A DNA stretch of 43,891 nucleotides. It comes from Fibrobacter succinogenes. Lineage in GTDB: Bacteria > Fibrobacterota > Fibrobacteria > Fibrobacterales > Fibrobacteraceae. Positions 22,966 through 32,436 of the stretch are shown here, piece after piece (the stretch's first letter is position 1; each line of letters begins with the position of its first letter). The translations under genes were made by a program, and so were the position numbers. The notes beneath the pieces are model-generated. The model saw only the letters and a program-made list of their open reading frames with translations. It was not told the DNA's origin and searched no databases. The stretch covers positions 1-43,891 of the forward strand of contig CADBHQ010000024.1 of the NCBI GenBank assembly GCA_902794535.1, written 5' to 3'.

Positions 22966-25224
22966 CTATCGAACACTTACGCGATGCATTTTGTTAGAAT
23001 CCTTGCCGCGAACGAGGTACAGACCGCTTTCCAAACCGGCTGCACGGAGAGTTTCGTTCAAAGATACACCCTGGGTCATATTGACAGAGCCGAGACGTTT
23101 GCCCTTTAAGTCAAAGACTTGGAACGTTTCGTCTGTAGCCTTCAAGTTGGTATTCTGCGCAGGCGAAATTGATGCGATAATGGGCTTTTGTACCCTATAG
23201 TAATCTTCGTAGATTCTGTACCATTCGGCATTTTCGATGCCTGCGGTCACTTCAACCATGGGTTCCGTACGATTGGCTCCATAACCTTCCTGGTTAAGCA
23301 TTTTTTCGTCAACCCAGCCATAGTAAATACCACTTTGGAGTTCTGAGGAGAACGTCGTTTCCAAGTCGCCGCGTAATTGTGCTGTACCGCCAACAGTACT
23401 ATTTTCAACAGGCCACATTACGCCATAAATCTGAGCATAATCCTTGACATTCGTATTCCGAATGACCGAAAGAGCTCCCACCTTTGCGTTCCCGCTAAGA
23501 GTTCCGCTTACAAGCCAAGCGTCTTCTTCAAGGATTGCATTGTCTTTAATGGTGCCACTCGAAACTAGGGCACGTCCACGAATAATGGCGTTTCCGAAAA
23601 TTCTTCCGCTTTCAATAACGGCAAAATCTTCAATGCGGACATTACCTAAAATTGCACCGCCATTTACGACGGCATTGGGGCCTACATAAACAGAGGGAGC
23701 CACATAAGCCTTGTTGCTTACAAGGCCGCCGCCATTACTGTGTCTTGTGTAGTTGCTCGTATCAGCTGGCACCCAGAAGTTTTTGTTAAAACCTTCGGGC
23801 TTTCCGTTATTGACTTGAATCATGTATGGGAAACGATAAAGGCTATAATAGAACTGATCCCACATGATTGATTGCATTTCTGAAGGTGTGGCGGCAACAA
23901 CAAGCCACAAAGCCTTGTCGTCTGCTCTCGTTTCAATGTCGAGATTGAATGCCGTACCGCGTTTCATTTCGCTATATCGCGGTGTACCATCGGCACCTTC
24001 GGCCACTAGGCCAACTCTCCAACCCGATGCCGGATTAGGCACAAAGTCTGGTGAGAGATTGCACCAGTCGTATGATTTATCTAAATGATAATCATGCTGG
24101 TCGCCAAAACAAGCGTAACCGTCAATTGTTTTTTCTTCTTGGACAATGCCGCGGAATTTGACCTTTACTCGCCCGACCGTATCGGGATAAATGCGAACCA
24201 AGTTATAGCCCCAGCGTTGTGGTGCCCAATAGGAAGGCGAAATATAACGATTCTCTACAGAATCGAGTAGGTTCATCATCGTAACACGGCCATGACCACT
24301 ATAGAGGTGTCCAAAACCTTTCCCACGACGAGTTGAGAAGTCGTAGCCGCCCCATGCTTCACTAAACAGGGCTTTTTTGGAAGGCTCATATTCGTATGTT
24401 GCCTGTTTCATTGCGAAACGACCGAATTCATCATTTAGGGTGTCAAGCGGCCAGCCATAAACCATGTTCATTGCTGTAAATGGAGTCTGTTCCATTCGGC
24501 CTTCTTGCCCATCGCGAATGGACTCAATCCAAATGCGGTTTACTTCCTTGACTCCCTTGAATCCTCCGCCAAATTTTTCTTTTAAATGTTCCAGGAAATG
24601 CCAGTTGCAATAGCGGGAACGCGTAGAACCGTAGTACAAATAAGGGAAGTTAATCACATATTCAGTACATCCAATGACTTCTTCTGGAACGAACTGATGC
24701 GCCATCCAATTTGCGTGAGATTCTGCAAACCAATTCGTATAGGCGTTACTACCTAACCAGCCTGAATAACTCTGCAATCCGTGGGCGTATTCATGCGCAA
24801 GCGTTGCGCGGTTTAAACTAGATTTGCCAAGCCAAATGCCAGGTGAACATTCGTTATCGATACATGCATCATAATGATCTCCACCTACAGGCGATTCAAT
24901 TTTGTCATCTTCGAATACATAGACGACAGATTTTACCTTGCGGTTTGGACTGCTTGGCTGAGGAAGAAACCATTCCAGCGAATCGTGATAAAACACAAAA
25001 ATATCTTCGAGAATATCTAACGCTTCTTTAGCCTCGCTAGTATACATGCCGAGCTTATTTGGAGTTCCGTCGTTATTGAAGTTTTTTCGACAAATCTCAA
25101 AATGCTCTGAAGATGCGATTAGTCTATGCCCGTTTCTAACACAGGTCGATTCCCAAGTTATAGCCTCTGCGCATGCAAGGCTGCTTAACAGGGCGATGTT
25201 TATCGCCCATAACTTTTTATTCAT
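22966..25224 (-). CDS. Secreted gluzincin-like protein with left-handed beta-helix and C-terminal sorting domain
   Basis: The 752-residue protein has a signal peptide (MNKKLWAINIALLSSLACAEA). The N-terminal half resembles the DUF6055/Svx-AvrXca type: it has HEYAH at 144-148 and Glu168 in FAESHANWMAHQ, the HEXXH-x19-E layout of gluzincin metallopeptidases. A beta-rich region follows, then about residues 510-625 consist of short repeats of the hexapeptide type (GNVRIEDFAVIESGRIFGNAIIRGRALV) predicting a left-handed beta-helix. The last 75 residues (VFDLKGKRLGSV, LESGLYLVRG) resemble a T9SS-type sorting tail. It is the second of two tandem paralogues. A protease acting on plant or microbial surface protein is plausible; catalysis is inferred from the motif only. 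Confidence 0.8.
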   Translation of the reverse strand: MNKKLWAINIALLSSLACAEAITWESTCVRNGHRLIASSEHFEICRKNFNNDGTPNKLGMYTSEAKEALDILEDIFVFYHDSLEWFLPQPSSPNRKVKSVVYVFEDDKIESPVGGDHYDACIDNECSPGIWLGKSSLNRATLAHEYAHGLQSYSGWLGSNAYTNWFAESHANWMAHQFVPEEVIGCTEYVINFPYLYYGSTRSRYCNWHFLEHLKEKFGGGFKGVKEVNRIWIESIRDGQEGRMEQTPFTAMNMVYGWPLDTLNDEFGRFAMKQATYEYEPSKKALFSEAWGGYDFSTRRGKGFGHLYSGHGRVTMMNLLDSVENRYISPSYWAPQRWGYNLVRIYPDTVGRVKVKFRGIVQEEKTIDGYACFGDQHDYHLDKSYDWCNLSPDFVPNPASGWRVGLVAEGADGTPRYSEMKRGTAFNLDIETRADDKALWLVVAATPSEMQSIMWDQFYYSLYRFPYMIQVNNGKPEGFNKNFWVPADTSNYTRHSNGGGLVSNKAYVAPSVYVGPNAVVNGGAILGNVRIEDFAVIESGRIFGNAIIRGRALVSSGTIKDNAILEEDAWLVSGTLSGNAKVGALSVIRNTNVKDYAQIYGVMWPVENSTVGGTAQLRGDLETTFSSELQSGIYYGWVDEKMLNQEGYGANRTEPMVEVTAGIENAEWYRIYEDYYRVQKPIIASISPAQNTNLKATDETFQVFDLKGKRLGSVNMTQGVSLNETLRAAGLESGLYLVRGKDSNKMHRVSVR

Positions 25225-25333
25225 CTATCTAATCCTCAAAAAAGTTTATTGTTCCGGAATTGGAACTGATGAAATATATTCATTTTTGAAGAGGATTGAT
25301 TGAAGACAAGTTTTGTATAATCAAAATAAAATA

Positions 25334-25359
25334 AAGGTCTTCTTGTGAAAGAAGACCTT
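25334..25359 (-). terminator. Intrinsic terminator between the tandem zincin genes
   Basis: AAGGTCTTCTT (25334-25344) pairs with AAGAAGACCTT (25349-25359) around GTGA. The minus-strand tail is TTATTTTATTTTG. It implies that the two paralogues are separate transcription units. Confidence 0.8.
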
Positions 25360-25382
25360 ATCAATAATTTAATTTATTCGTG

Positions 25383-27668
25383 TTATTTAACGAAACGTTT
25401 GGTAAGTTTTCCCTTTTCCGTTCTTACGATAACATAATAAATTCCTTGCGGGAGCTTGGCGATAGACATTGTTGACGGACTCCCCTGTTGCATTAAGAGA
25501 ATGCGCCCTTGATAGTCTGTAATGGCAACGCTTCGCGTTCCTTGAGGAAGCTGGAGTTGTAGTACATTGTCAGTCTTGTATACACCAAGATTGCGATTGG
25601 GTGAATCATTCGTAATTCGAGTGATTACGCCTGTAGAATCATCCTTGATTGCATACCAAGTTGCCTTCTCGATGCTTGCGGTTGCATCGGTCGGAGGTGT
25701 GGTGAGGTTTGCGCCGTAGCTTGCATTATTCAGCATGCCGTCGTCGACCATGCCGTAGAACACGCCCTTCGAAATTTCCTTGGTGAAGTTGTTTTCGAGG
25801 TCGCCGCGGAGCTGTGCCGTGCCGGAGAGTTTCTTGTCGGTAACCGCCCACATGACGCCGTAAACTTGGGCGTTGTCGGTCACGGTGGTGCTGCCCGCAA
25901 TAATCGAGAGCGCGCCGACCTTCGCTTTGCCGGTAATGCTTCCGCTAACGAGCCAGGCGTCTTCTTCGAGCACGGCATCGTCGCCGACGGTTCCCGCAGT
26001 CACGAGCGCGCGTCCGCGGACAACGGCATTCCCGCTGATGGTGCCGCCGTCTACGACCGCGAAGTCTTCGATGCGGGCATTGCCAGAGACCGTTCCGCCA
26101 TTTACGACTGCATCGGGCCCCACGTAGGCGGTCGCGGCCACATTCGCCTTACTGCTCACGAGGCCGCCCCCGTTTGCATGCTTGCTGTAACCGCTTACAT
26201 TTGCAGGCTTCCAGAAATCCTTATTGTAGCCCTCGGGCGCCCCGTTTACGACTTCGACCATGTACGGGTAGCGGTAAATGCTGTAGTAGAACTGGTCCCA
26301 CAAAATCGTCTGCATCTCCGTCGGAGTCGCTGTCACGGTAAGCCACAAAGCCTTATCACTAGCTTTAGTTTCGATGTCGAGATTGAAGGCGGTTCCATGC
26401 TTCATTTCGCTGTAACGGGGCGTTCCGTCTGCGCCCTCCGCGACTAGCCCGACTGTCCAGCCCGAGGCCGGGTCCGGCAGCTTGTCGGGCGCGTAATTGC
26501 ACCATTTGTAGGTTTTGCCCTTGTAGTAGTCCGTATTGTCGCCAAAGCAAGTGTAGCCGTTAACAGTCGGCTTGTCCTGCACTATGCCGCGGAACTTGAC
26601 CGTGACCTTGCCTGCGGAATCCGGATAGATTCGCACCAGGTTGTAGCCCCAGCGCTGCGGCGCCCAATAGCTCGGCGAAATATAGTGACCGTCCTCCATC
26701 TTGTTCAGCATGGTCACGCGGGAGTGTCTGCGGTACAGGTCGCCCCAGCCCGAGGCCGTGCGACGGGTGGCAAACCCGTAGTCGCCCCAAGATTTTTTGT
26801 ACAAGGCCTTTTTCGCAGGCGCATATTCAAGCGTCGCATTTTTCATGGCGAATTTGCCAAATTGCGCATTCAAGCTATCGAGCGACCAGCCGTAAACCAT
26901 CATCATCGCGGTAAACGGGGTCTGTTCCATGCGGCCATCTTCCCCATCGCGAATCGATTCCATCCAAATACGGTTGACTTCGTGCGCGCCCTTATTGCCA
27001 CCGCCGAATTCTTCCTTGAGGTGTTCCAAGAATTGCCAATTGCAATAACGGTCGCGCGTGGAGCCGTAATACAGGTACGGGTAATTGATCAAGTATTCCG
27101 CACAGTGGGCATCATCCGGATTATACTGGTGCGCCATCCAGTTCGCATGGCTTTCCGCCATCCAACCCGCATGGCTATTGTTGCCGAGCCAGCCTGCAAC
27201 GCCCTGCAAGCCGTGTGCAAATTCGTGGGAGGTTCCCCAATAATCTTTTAGCGAACCCACACCAATCCACATGCCTGGGCCATATTCGCCGTTCAAATCT
27301 TTAACGAAATCCTGGCCGCCATAAAGGGCCGCCATCACAGAATTATCGTACACGTAAATGTTGCTCTTGAGCTTTTTGTCGGCGCTCTTCGGGAACGGCA
27401 ACATCCAACCGAGCGAATCTATATAGAAGGAATAAACCTTCTCGAGCGACTGTAGAACGCCCTGGGCATCCGAATTCGGGATAGAGACGTTATTCGCCTG
27501 GCCGTCATCGGTCGTGGGCTTTTTACAGACCTCAAAATGGTCTGATTCTGCAATTTGCGTAAATCCGTTACTTGCGCACTGGTTTACCCATTCAATGGCG
27601 GCGTTCGCGCTTACTGCACCTGCGCAAAATACCGCCATGGCAAAATTTATACCATGATTGACTTTCAT
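25383..27668 (-). CDS. Secreted gluzincin-like protein with left-handed beta-helix (tandem paralogue)
   Basis: The 761-residue protein is a full-length paralogue of the next gene downstream. It has a signal peptide (MKVNHGINFAMAVFCAGAVSANA), HEFAH at 148-152 and Glu172 in MAESHANWMAHQ, again HEXXH-x19-E. Long blocks such as YLINYPYLYYGSTR and SPSYWAPQRWGYNLVRIYPD are shared almost unchanged. The hexapeptide-like beta-helix (about 515-640) contains GNARIEDFAVVDGGTISGNA. The C-terminal sorting tail differs in sequence (AITDYQGRILLMQQGSPS, LPQGIYYVIVR), so the two proteins were duplicated but acquired or kept different tails. The central part is markedly GC-richer than the paralogue, a sign of different codon history. 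Protease function is inferred. Confidence 0.8.
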   Translation of the reverse strand: MKVNHGINFAMAVFCAGAVSANAAIEWVNQCASNGFTQIAESDHFEVCKKPTTDDGQANNVSIPNSDAQGVLQSLEKVYSFYIDSLGWMLPFPKSADKKLKSNIYVYDNSVMAALYGGQDFVKDLNGEYGPGMWIGVGSLKDYWGTSHEFAHGLQGVAGWLGNNSHAGWMAESHANWMAHQYNPDDAHCAEYLINYPYLYYGSTRDRYCNWQFLEHLKEEFGGGNKGAHEVNRIWMESIRDGEDGRMEQTPFTAMMMVYGWSLDSLNAQFGKFAMKNATLEYAPAKKALYKKSWGDYGFATRRTASGWGDLYRRHSRVTMLNKMEDGHYISPSYWAPQRWGYNLVRIYPDSAGKVTVKFRGIVQDKPTVNGYTCFGDNTDYYKGKTYKWCNYAPDKLPDPASGWTVGLVAEGADGTPRYSEMKHGTAFNLDIETKASDKALWLTVTATPTEMQTILWDQFYYSIYRYPYMVEVVNGAPEGYNKDFWKPANVSGYSKHANGGGLVSSKANVAATAYVGPDAVVNGGTVSGNARIEDFAVVDGGTISGNAVVRGRALVTAGTVGDDAVLEEDAWLVSGSITGKAKVGALSIIAGSTTVTDNAQVYGVMWAVTDKKLSGTAQLRGDLENNFTKEISKGVFYGMVDDGMLNNASYGANLTTPPTDATASIEKATWYAIKDDSTGVITRITNDSPNRNLGVYKTDNVLQLQLPQGTRSVAITDYQGRILLMQQGSPSTMSIAKLPQGIYYVIVRTEKGKLTKRFVK

Positions 27669-27699
27669 ACATTTTTCCCAAACAACACACCCACATGGG

Positions 27700-27739
27700 C
27701 GCTATAAATAAATATAAGCTCGTTTAGCTAAAACGAGCT
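27700..27739 (-). terminator. Intrinsic terminator of the pilin-like membrane protein gene
   Basis: AGCTCGTTT (27717-27725) pairs with AAACGAGCT (27731-27739) around AGCTA, followed in the minus direction by TATATTTATTTATAG. Confidence 0.7.
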
Positions 27740-27805
27740 CTTGTATACGAAATTAAACAATTTTTCACTGAGTTTTGTTCAACAGGCAAAATTACGTCTT
27801 TCTAC

Positions 27806-28765
27806 CTATTTTGCCTTTTGTTTTTTTGCGGTAGAATCTTTGGAATCGGTTGCCTTCGGGTCTTCGACCTTTTTCTTTTCAGGGCGACCAATATTCTTGT
27901 AATTAGGCGTAATATTTATACAGGCCGGAATCTTGGGTGGTTGTCTGTAGAGAGCGAGATCCGGGGTAAAGACACCCTTGGCCTCGGAATAAATACTCCA
28001 TTTGGTCCCTGCAGGGCAGCCTTCGATAGGCACTCTTGAAAATGCACTAAACCTGGCTCCGGTAATTTTGTATTCAAAGAATTCTGTAGAAGAAGTATCC
28101 GGCAACTGCAATGCCTTGGGGCCACCGACCTTCTTTGCTCTGGCAAAATAGGCCTTTTGTGCCTTAATATAGTCCAAAGTATGCTGTTCCAAATCTTCGA
28201 CTGCCGCTTCTACATTTGCAATTTTAGCCGATTCTTGGCAACTGCGAATTCCTGCGAAACCGCCAACCAAGACGATAATGGTCACAACCGGAATAGCCAG
28301 CTTTTTGAGCGGAACTTCACCAATATTGTTCAGCAATTCACGGAAAGAAACGTCTTCGCCATTTTCTTCGACACCATAACCATCCCATTTCAGGAGCTTG
28401 ATGGCCACAAGAACATGGACAAAAGACTTGGGCATTGCAAGCCCAACCAAAGCAATAGCAAGCAACAGGATTGCTATAAACAAGATAAATGTCAAGACAG
28501 AATCAACCGAAGGCAGCAACTCCTGAGCGTCTTGAAGCATTTTGAACAGCTGACGGTCTTCGGCAAAGTTCTGGAGCGCCATTCGGCCTGTAAAACTGTC
28601 ATAGCGCGTAAGGCCTAGCTGAATGCCTTCGGTAGCCATTTCCAGCACTGCAGCAAGCGCTCGTTCCAAGAACAAGAATACCATGCCAACGAGGGCTATC
28701 AGCGCCGAAATCACTCGTGCCGTGCGTACCGGGGTCAAACCTGTGTTTTGCTGTTGTTTCCTCAT
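27806..28765 (-). CDS. Membrane protein with pilin-like C-terminal region
   Basis: The 319-residue protein has membrane segments at about 17-40, 88-112 and 156-176. After the last one, residues about 177-285 look like the globular part of a Fibrobacter pilin-type protein: a helix (AAVEDLEQHTLDYIKAQKAYFARAKKVGG), then a beta region with a Cys pair (PIEGCPAGTKWSIYS ... KIPACINI). The C-terminus is Lys/Asp-rich. Pilins normally have a single N-terminal helix; here it follows two extra membrane helices, which is unusual. It lies 85 nt downstream of the large acyltransferase fusion gene on the same strand. Function unknown; a cell-envelope role is likely. Confidence 0.65.
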   Translation of the reverse strand: MRKQQQNTGLTPVRTARVISALIALVGMVFLFLERALAAVLEMATEGIQLGLTRYDSFTGRMALQNFAEDRQLFKMLQDAQELLPSVDSVLTFILFIAILLLAIALVGLAMPKSFVHVLVAIKLLKWDGYGVEENGEDVSFRELLNNIGEVPLKKLAIPVVTIIVLVGGFAGIRSCQESAKIANVEAAVEDLEQHTLDYIKAQKAYFARAKKVGGPKALQLPDTSSTEFFEYKITGARFSAFSRVPIEGCPAGTKWSIYSEAKGVFTPDLALYRQPPKIPACINITPNYKNIGRPEKKKVEDPKATDSKDSTAKKQKAK

Positions 28766-28790
28766 AAGCGAATGTCAATGTGGAATGTGA

Positions 28791-28830
28791 GATGTGAAAA
28801 GTATAATGATAAATTATAAAATTTCACATC
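28791..28830. other. Hairpin in the gap between the fusion gene and the pilin-like gene
   Basis: GATGTGAAA (28791-28799) pairs with TTTCACATC (28822-28830), and an inner ATAAT/AATTAT helix is possible. It could be a weak terminator of the upstream gene or a regulatory stem before the pilin-like gene; the U-run is not convincing. Confidence 0.4.
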
Positions 28831-28850
28831 ATACATTGCCATTATGCACA

Positions 28851-31800
28851 TTATTTTACACCCGCGAGTTCCCTAGCGACCTTCTTGGCGGTCGTAAAGT
28901 CGGCCTTGCCAGTACCGAGTTTCGGCACCTTTTCGACCTTGAAAGCGAGCGCCGGGAGCATAATCGGCGGGAATCCGCTTGCGCGAAGTTCCGAAAGCAC
29001 GTCCTTCGGGTCTTTTTCGCCCTGGTACAGGAGCACAATCTTTTCGCCCTTCGCAGAGTCCGGAATGGTCGTAATCAGGTAATCGCAACCTTCCAAGACA
29101 GGCGTATCCTGAATCTTCTTTTCAACGGCACCAAGGCTAATCATTTCGCCGCCGAGCTTTGCAAAACGGCTGTAGCGGTCAACAATTGTCAAGAATCCGT
29201 CTTCGTCGAGGTAGCCCTTGTCGCCGGTACGGTAGTAACGAATGCCGTCGATTTTCACGATCACGCTGTCGGTACGTTCCTGGTCCTTCAAGTAGCCCTG
29301 CATCACCTGGCAGCCACCGATCAAAATCATGCCCGCCTCGCCTGTCGGCAACGGAATGTTCGTTTCGGGGTCCACAATCAGGAACTGCGTACCCGGAAGA
29401 GCCGGGCCGACGGTTCCGGGCTTGTTGTTCACCTGGAGCGTCATGTAGTCGTTATGCAAGGTATTTTCGGTATTCACTGAGGCTACCGGGGCGGTTTCAG
29501 TACAGCCGTAACCTTCGTAAATTTCCTTACCGAACTTAAGGCGGAAAGCAGTAGCAAGTTCCGGGCGCAAGGCTTCGGCACCGGCAATAATCACACGCAC
29601 ATACTTAAACACCAACGGGTGCACGTAACGGCTCACCGTAAAGGCGCGCAAGAAGGTCGGAGTTGCCACCATACAGGTCACATGGAATTCCGAGCAAACG
29701 CGGGCCATGGTCTTCACGTCGGTCGGGTCAGCCACAGCCACAATCGGGCAACCTTCAGTCAGGTTCAAGAGCGTCGTGACCGTCAGGCCAAAGCTATGGA
29801 ACAGCGGGAGTTCCGAAAGCATCACGTCGCCGCGGCTCACATTCAAGATACAAGCGAGCTGCTGGATGTTACCCATCAGGTTGCGGTGAGAAAGGAGTAC
29901 CCCCTTCGGCGTACCTTCGGAACCGGAACTGAACACGATCACAGCCGTGTCGTCGATGCTTGTACGCTTGCAGAACAAGAAGGTAATCAACCAAGCCGGG
30001 AACAGAATGCAAAGCACCAACAGGGCGGCAATCTTTGCTTTCGGGATTTCCTTCATCAAGTCTTCGGCATAAAGAATGCGAACCTTGTCCGAGGCAATTT
30101 GAGAATAGTCGTTACCGCGGCCCTTCAACTTCTGGACAAACTGCTTGCTCGAAATCACCGTTTTCACATCGGCACGTTCGCAGCAGAATTTCACATTATC
30201 GACAGACGAGGTATAGTTCAGGTTCACGTTGGTCTTGCCCATGACCCAGAGCACCAGGTTCACAATCACGCCAGCGGGGCTCGGCGGGAGCATAATGCCG
30301 ATATTCTGTTCGTCCTTACCCAGCTTTTTCTTCAAAAGCCCGCGGAACGCCATCACGGCACCCATGAGCTTGTAACCCGAGAAGTGACCGCCATCAGTAT
30401 TATAAATAGCCGGACCATGCTTCACGTAGCGCTTGCAGGTACGAATCCAGGAGGCCGCAATTGGGCGTACGAACTTGACGGCGTACTTCCAGGCATCAAT
30501 CGAAATTCTACGGATAATGGCACGAACTTCGTTAGGAGGAGTATTGGCCGGAATAGCCTTACCAAAAGCAACCGTTACCGCACGGTCAGCAGAGGCTCCG
30601 TACATGTCAGAGCCGCTGTAGCTATAGTTCGTACCCCACAGACCCTGAATATAGAACGGAATAATCATAGCATGGGTATCGTCCACAGCCGACGAATAGT
30701 CAATAGTGAACGGTTCCACATGCGGGGACTTGGACACCTCGCCCGTCGGGAAAATCACCACGGCCTTGCCCGCCAAGAGTGCTTCATGGATCTTGTCCAT
30801 AGCCTCTTTGGGGTTGTTATTGTCGATACGGATCATGCCTAAGCGCTTCAACACTGCACGCAAATACCATTTTTCGAAGTGGTCCTTGTTGCTTGCAATG
30901 CAAAGGGCACGCGGAGATGCCATCTGCAACATAGCCCAGTCAACAAAGCTGTGATGGTTACCCACCAAGAGCACCGGACCTTCGTTCGGAATGTTCTGCA
31001 CGCCCAAAACGCGGATTTTGTAGCGGTTGAACACGAGTTTCAACATCGAACGGAGCAAAGCCTGCGGCAAGTTCGAAATCGTCCATACGAACACGAGCAT
31101 CGAAATGACGGCGATACCAAGGAAATAACGCTGGGGCTCAATATCGGTATAATGGACCAAAGCCGAGAACAAGAACAGGAATACAATCAGCACGATTGCC
31201 TGAATCATGTTTGCAAGTGCAAGTACCGAGCCGGAGTTATTCGGGCGCGTATTATATTGCAACAGGGCGTTCACCGGCACCAAGAACAGGCCTCCGAACA
31301 CACCGGTCAATGAATAAAGCACCACAAGAGCCACCGGATGCACAAAGAACGGCACCAGGAACATGCACACGGACACGCCAATCATGCCCATCGGGATAAA
31401 GCCTGTTTCGATAAAATCGCGGGACTTGGTGGCGGCAATAATGGAGCCCACCATCAAACCAGCAATCGCAAAGGCCAGGTAATTTTGAATCGTATTGATA
31501 TCGTGGGAGCCCGAAACGTCCTGATACATGAGCACGAACACCTGAGCCAAGGCCCAGAACATCGAAAGCGCGATAATCGAAGCACGGAGGGTCGGCACGC
31601 GCCAACCCAGGCTCAAGTGCTTCTTGACGTTTTCAATATTCACATTCGGGTTTTCGTACTTAACCTTGGGCACCAAGAAGCTTGCTACCGTACCGAGAAT
31701 GGCAACGCCGGTCAAAATCCAAGGAATCACAATCGACTTGCTGGTAATAAAATTCACGGCTGCATAAGAATGCAGAGATTCTAGGTTAATCAGGTTCACG

Positions 31801-32279
31801 CCCACCACGGCAAGCCAAGAGGCGCAAATAATGCCACCCAGACCAAAAATCTGCAAAAACGCATTCGCAAAACTCAGGTTGCGAACGCCGAACATTTCCT
31901 TTAGAATACCGTATTTGGCGGCACTATGCACTGCAAAACCACAGCTCAAGCCAATAGACAGCCAGAATGCCACGCGCGGGCAATTGCAAGAAACGAGCAC
32001 AGCCTGCGCAATCACGAATACCGTCATGAACAGCGCCGACCAGGCAAGCACCTTGTTCTTCGAGAATTTATTGGTGAAAAAGCCCGCAAAGAAAACCATC
32101 AAGATGTATGGCGCGAGGAAAAAGATTTGCAGCATGAACGCTTGCCAAGTCTGCCCCGATTCTACGTCGGTGAAGGATCCGGACAAAATTTTCTGGGCGT
32201 AAATGAACACACCCATCTGAACAAAGGTCATCGCAAGGATGGACAAAAAGTAGCGAATCGCGCCCTTAGTTTTCCACAT
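28851..32279 (-). CDS. MFS - PlsC acyltransferase - acyl-ACP synthetase fusion (LplT-Aas type)
   Basis: The 1142-residue protein joins three activities. Residues about 1-400 are a 12-helix MFS transporter like LplT, which flips lysophospholipid inward. Residues about 420-630 are a PlsC/AGPAT acyltransferase with the HX4D motif in NHHSFVDW and the FPTGEVSKS block. Residues about 650-1142 are an AMP-binding acyl-ACP or acyl-CoA synthetase with SSGSEGTPKGV, EGYGCTETAP and YRTGDKGYLDEDGFLTIVDR; the C-terminal lysine region KLGTGKADF fits adenylate-forming enzymes. Together they would re-acylate lysophospholipids in the inner membrane. Such fusions exist in other bacteria. The fusion is intact, with no frameshift. 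Its transporter substrate is inferred from the fusion partners. Confidence 0.9.
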   Translation of the reverse strand: MWKTKGAIRYFLSILAMTFVQMGVFIYAQKILSGSFTDVESGQTWQAFMLQIFFLAPYILMVFFAGFFTNKFSKNKVLAWSALFMTVFVIAQAVLVSCNCPRVAFWLSIGLSCGFAVHSAAKYGILKEMFGVRNLSFANAFLQIFGLGGIICASWLAVVGVNLINLESLHSYAAVNFITSKSIVIPWILTGVAILGTVASFLVPKVKYENPNVNIENVKKHLSLGWRVPTLRASIIALSMFWALAQVFVLMYQDVSGSHDINTIQNYLAFAIAGLMVGSIIAATKSRDFIETGFIPMGMIGVSVCMFLVPFFVHPVALVVLYSLTGVFGGLFLVPVNALLQYNTRPNNSGSVLALANMIQAIVLIVFLFLFSALVHYTDIEPQRYFLGIAVISMLVFVWTISNLPQALLRSMLKLVFNRYKIRVLGVQNIPNEGPVLLVGNHHSFVDWAMLQMASPRALCIASNKDHFEKWYLRAVLKRLGMIRIDNNNPKEAMDKIHEALLAGKAVVIFPTGEVSKSPHVEPFTIDYSSAVDDTHAMIIPFYIQGLWGTNYSYSGSDMYGASADRAVTVAFGKAIPANTPPNEVRAIIRRISIDAWKYAVKFVRPIAASWIRTCKRYVKHGPAIYNTDGGHFSGYKLMGAVMAFRGLLKKKLGKDEQNIGIMLPPSPAGVIVNLVLWVMGKTNVNLNYTSSVDNVKFCCERADVKTVISSKQFVQKLKGRGNDYSQIASDKVRILYAEDLMKEIPKAKIAALLVLCILFPAWLITFLFCKRTSIDDTAVIVFSSGSEGTPKGVLLSHRNLMGNIQQLACILNVSRGDVMLSELPLFHSFGLTVTTLLNLTEGCPIVAVADPTDVKTMARVCSEFHVTCMVATPTFLRAFTVSRYVHPLVFKYVRVIIAGAEALRPELATAFRLKFGKEIYEGYGCTETAPVASVNTENTLHNDYMTLQVNNKPGTVGPALPGTQFLIVDPETNIPLPTGEAGMILIGGCQVMQGYLKDQERTDSVIVKIDGIRYYRTGDKGYLDEDGFLTIVDRYSRFAKLGGEMISLGAVEKKIQDTPVLEGCDYLITTIPDSAKGEKIVLLYQGEKDPKDVLSELRASGFPPIMLPALAFKVEKVPKLGTGKADFTTAKKVARELAGVK

Positions 32280-32354
32280 ATTAAGCCTTCCGAAAAATGT
32301 AATCCTTTATAGTGTAACCTTACAAAAAGGATGAATAAAACTTTTGAAGGAAAT

Positions 32355-32386
32355 TTAAAAAAATCCCCGGTATAACCAACCGGGGA
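32355..32386 (-). terminator. Intrinsic terminator of the four-helix membrane protein gene
   Basis: TCCCCGGT (32364-32371) pairs with ACCGGGGA (32379-32386) around ATAACCA, followed in the minus direction by seven T residues. Confidence 0.85.
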
Positions 32387-32436
32387 ATATCCGAAATAAT
32401 CTATTTGCAAGTTAACTATGTAACTAAAAGTTTATC

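Noticed and set aside
29619..30842. Open frame antisense to the MFS-PlsC-ligase fusion
   Set aside because: The composition is His/Arg/Asn-rich and it opposes conserved acyltransferase and ligase motifs.
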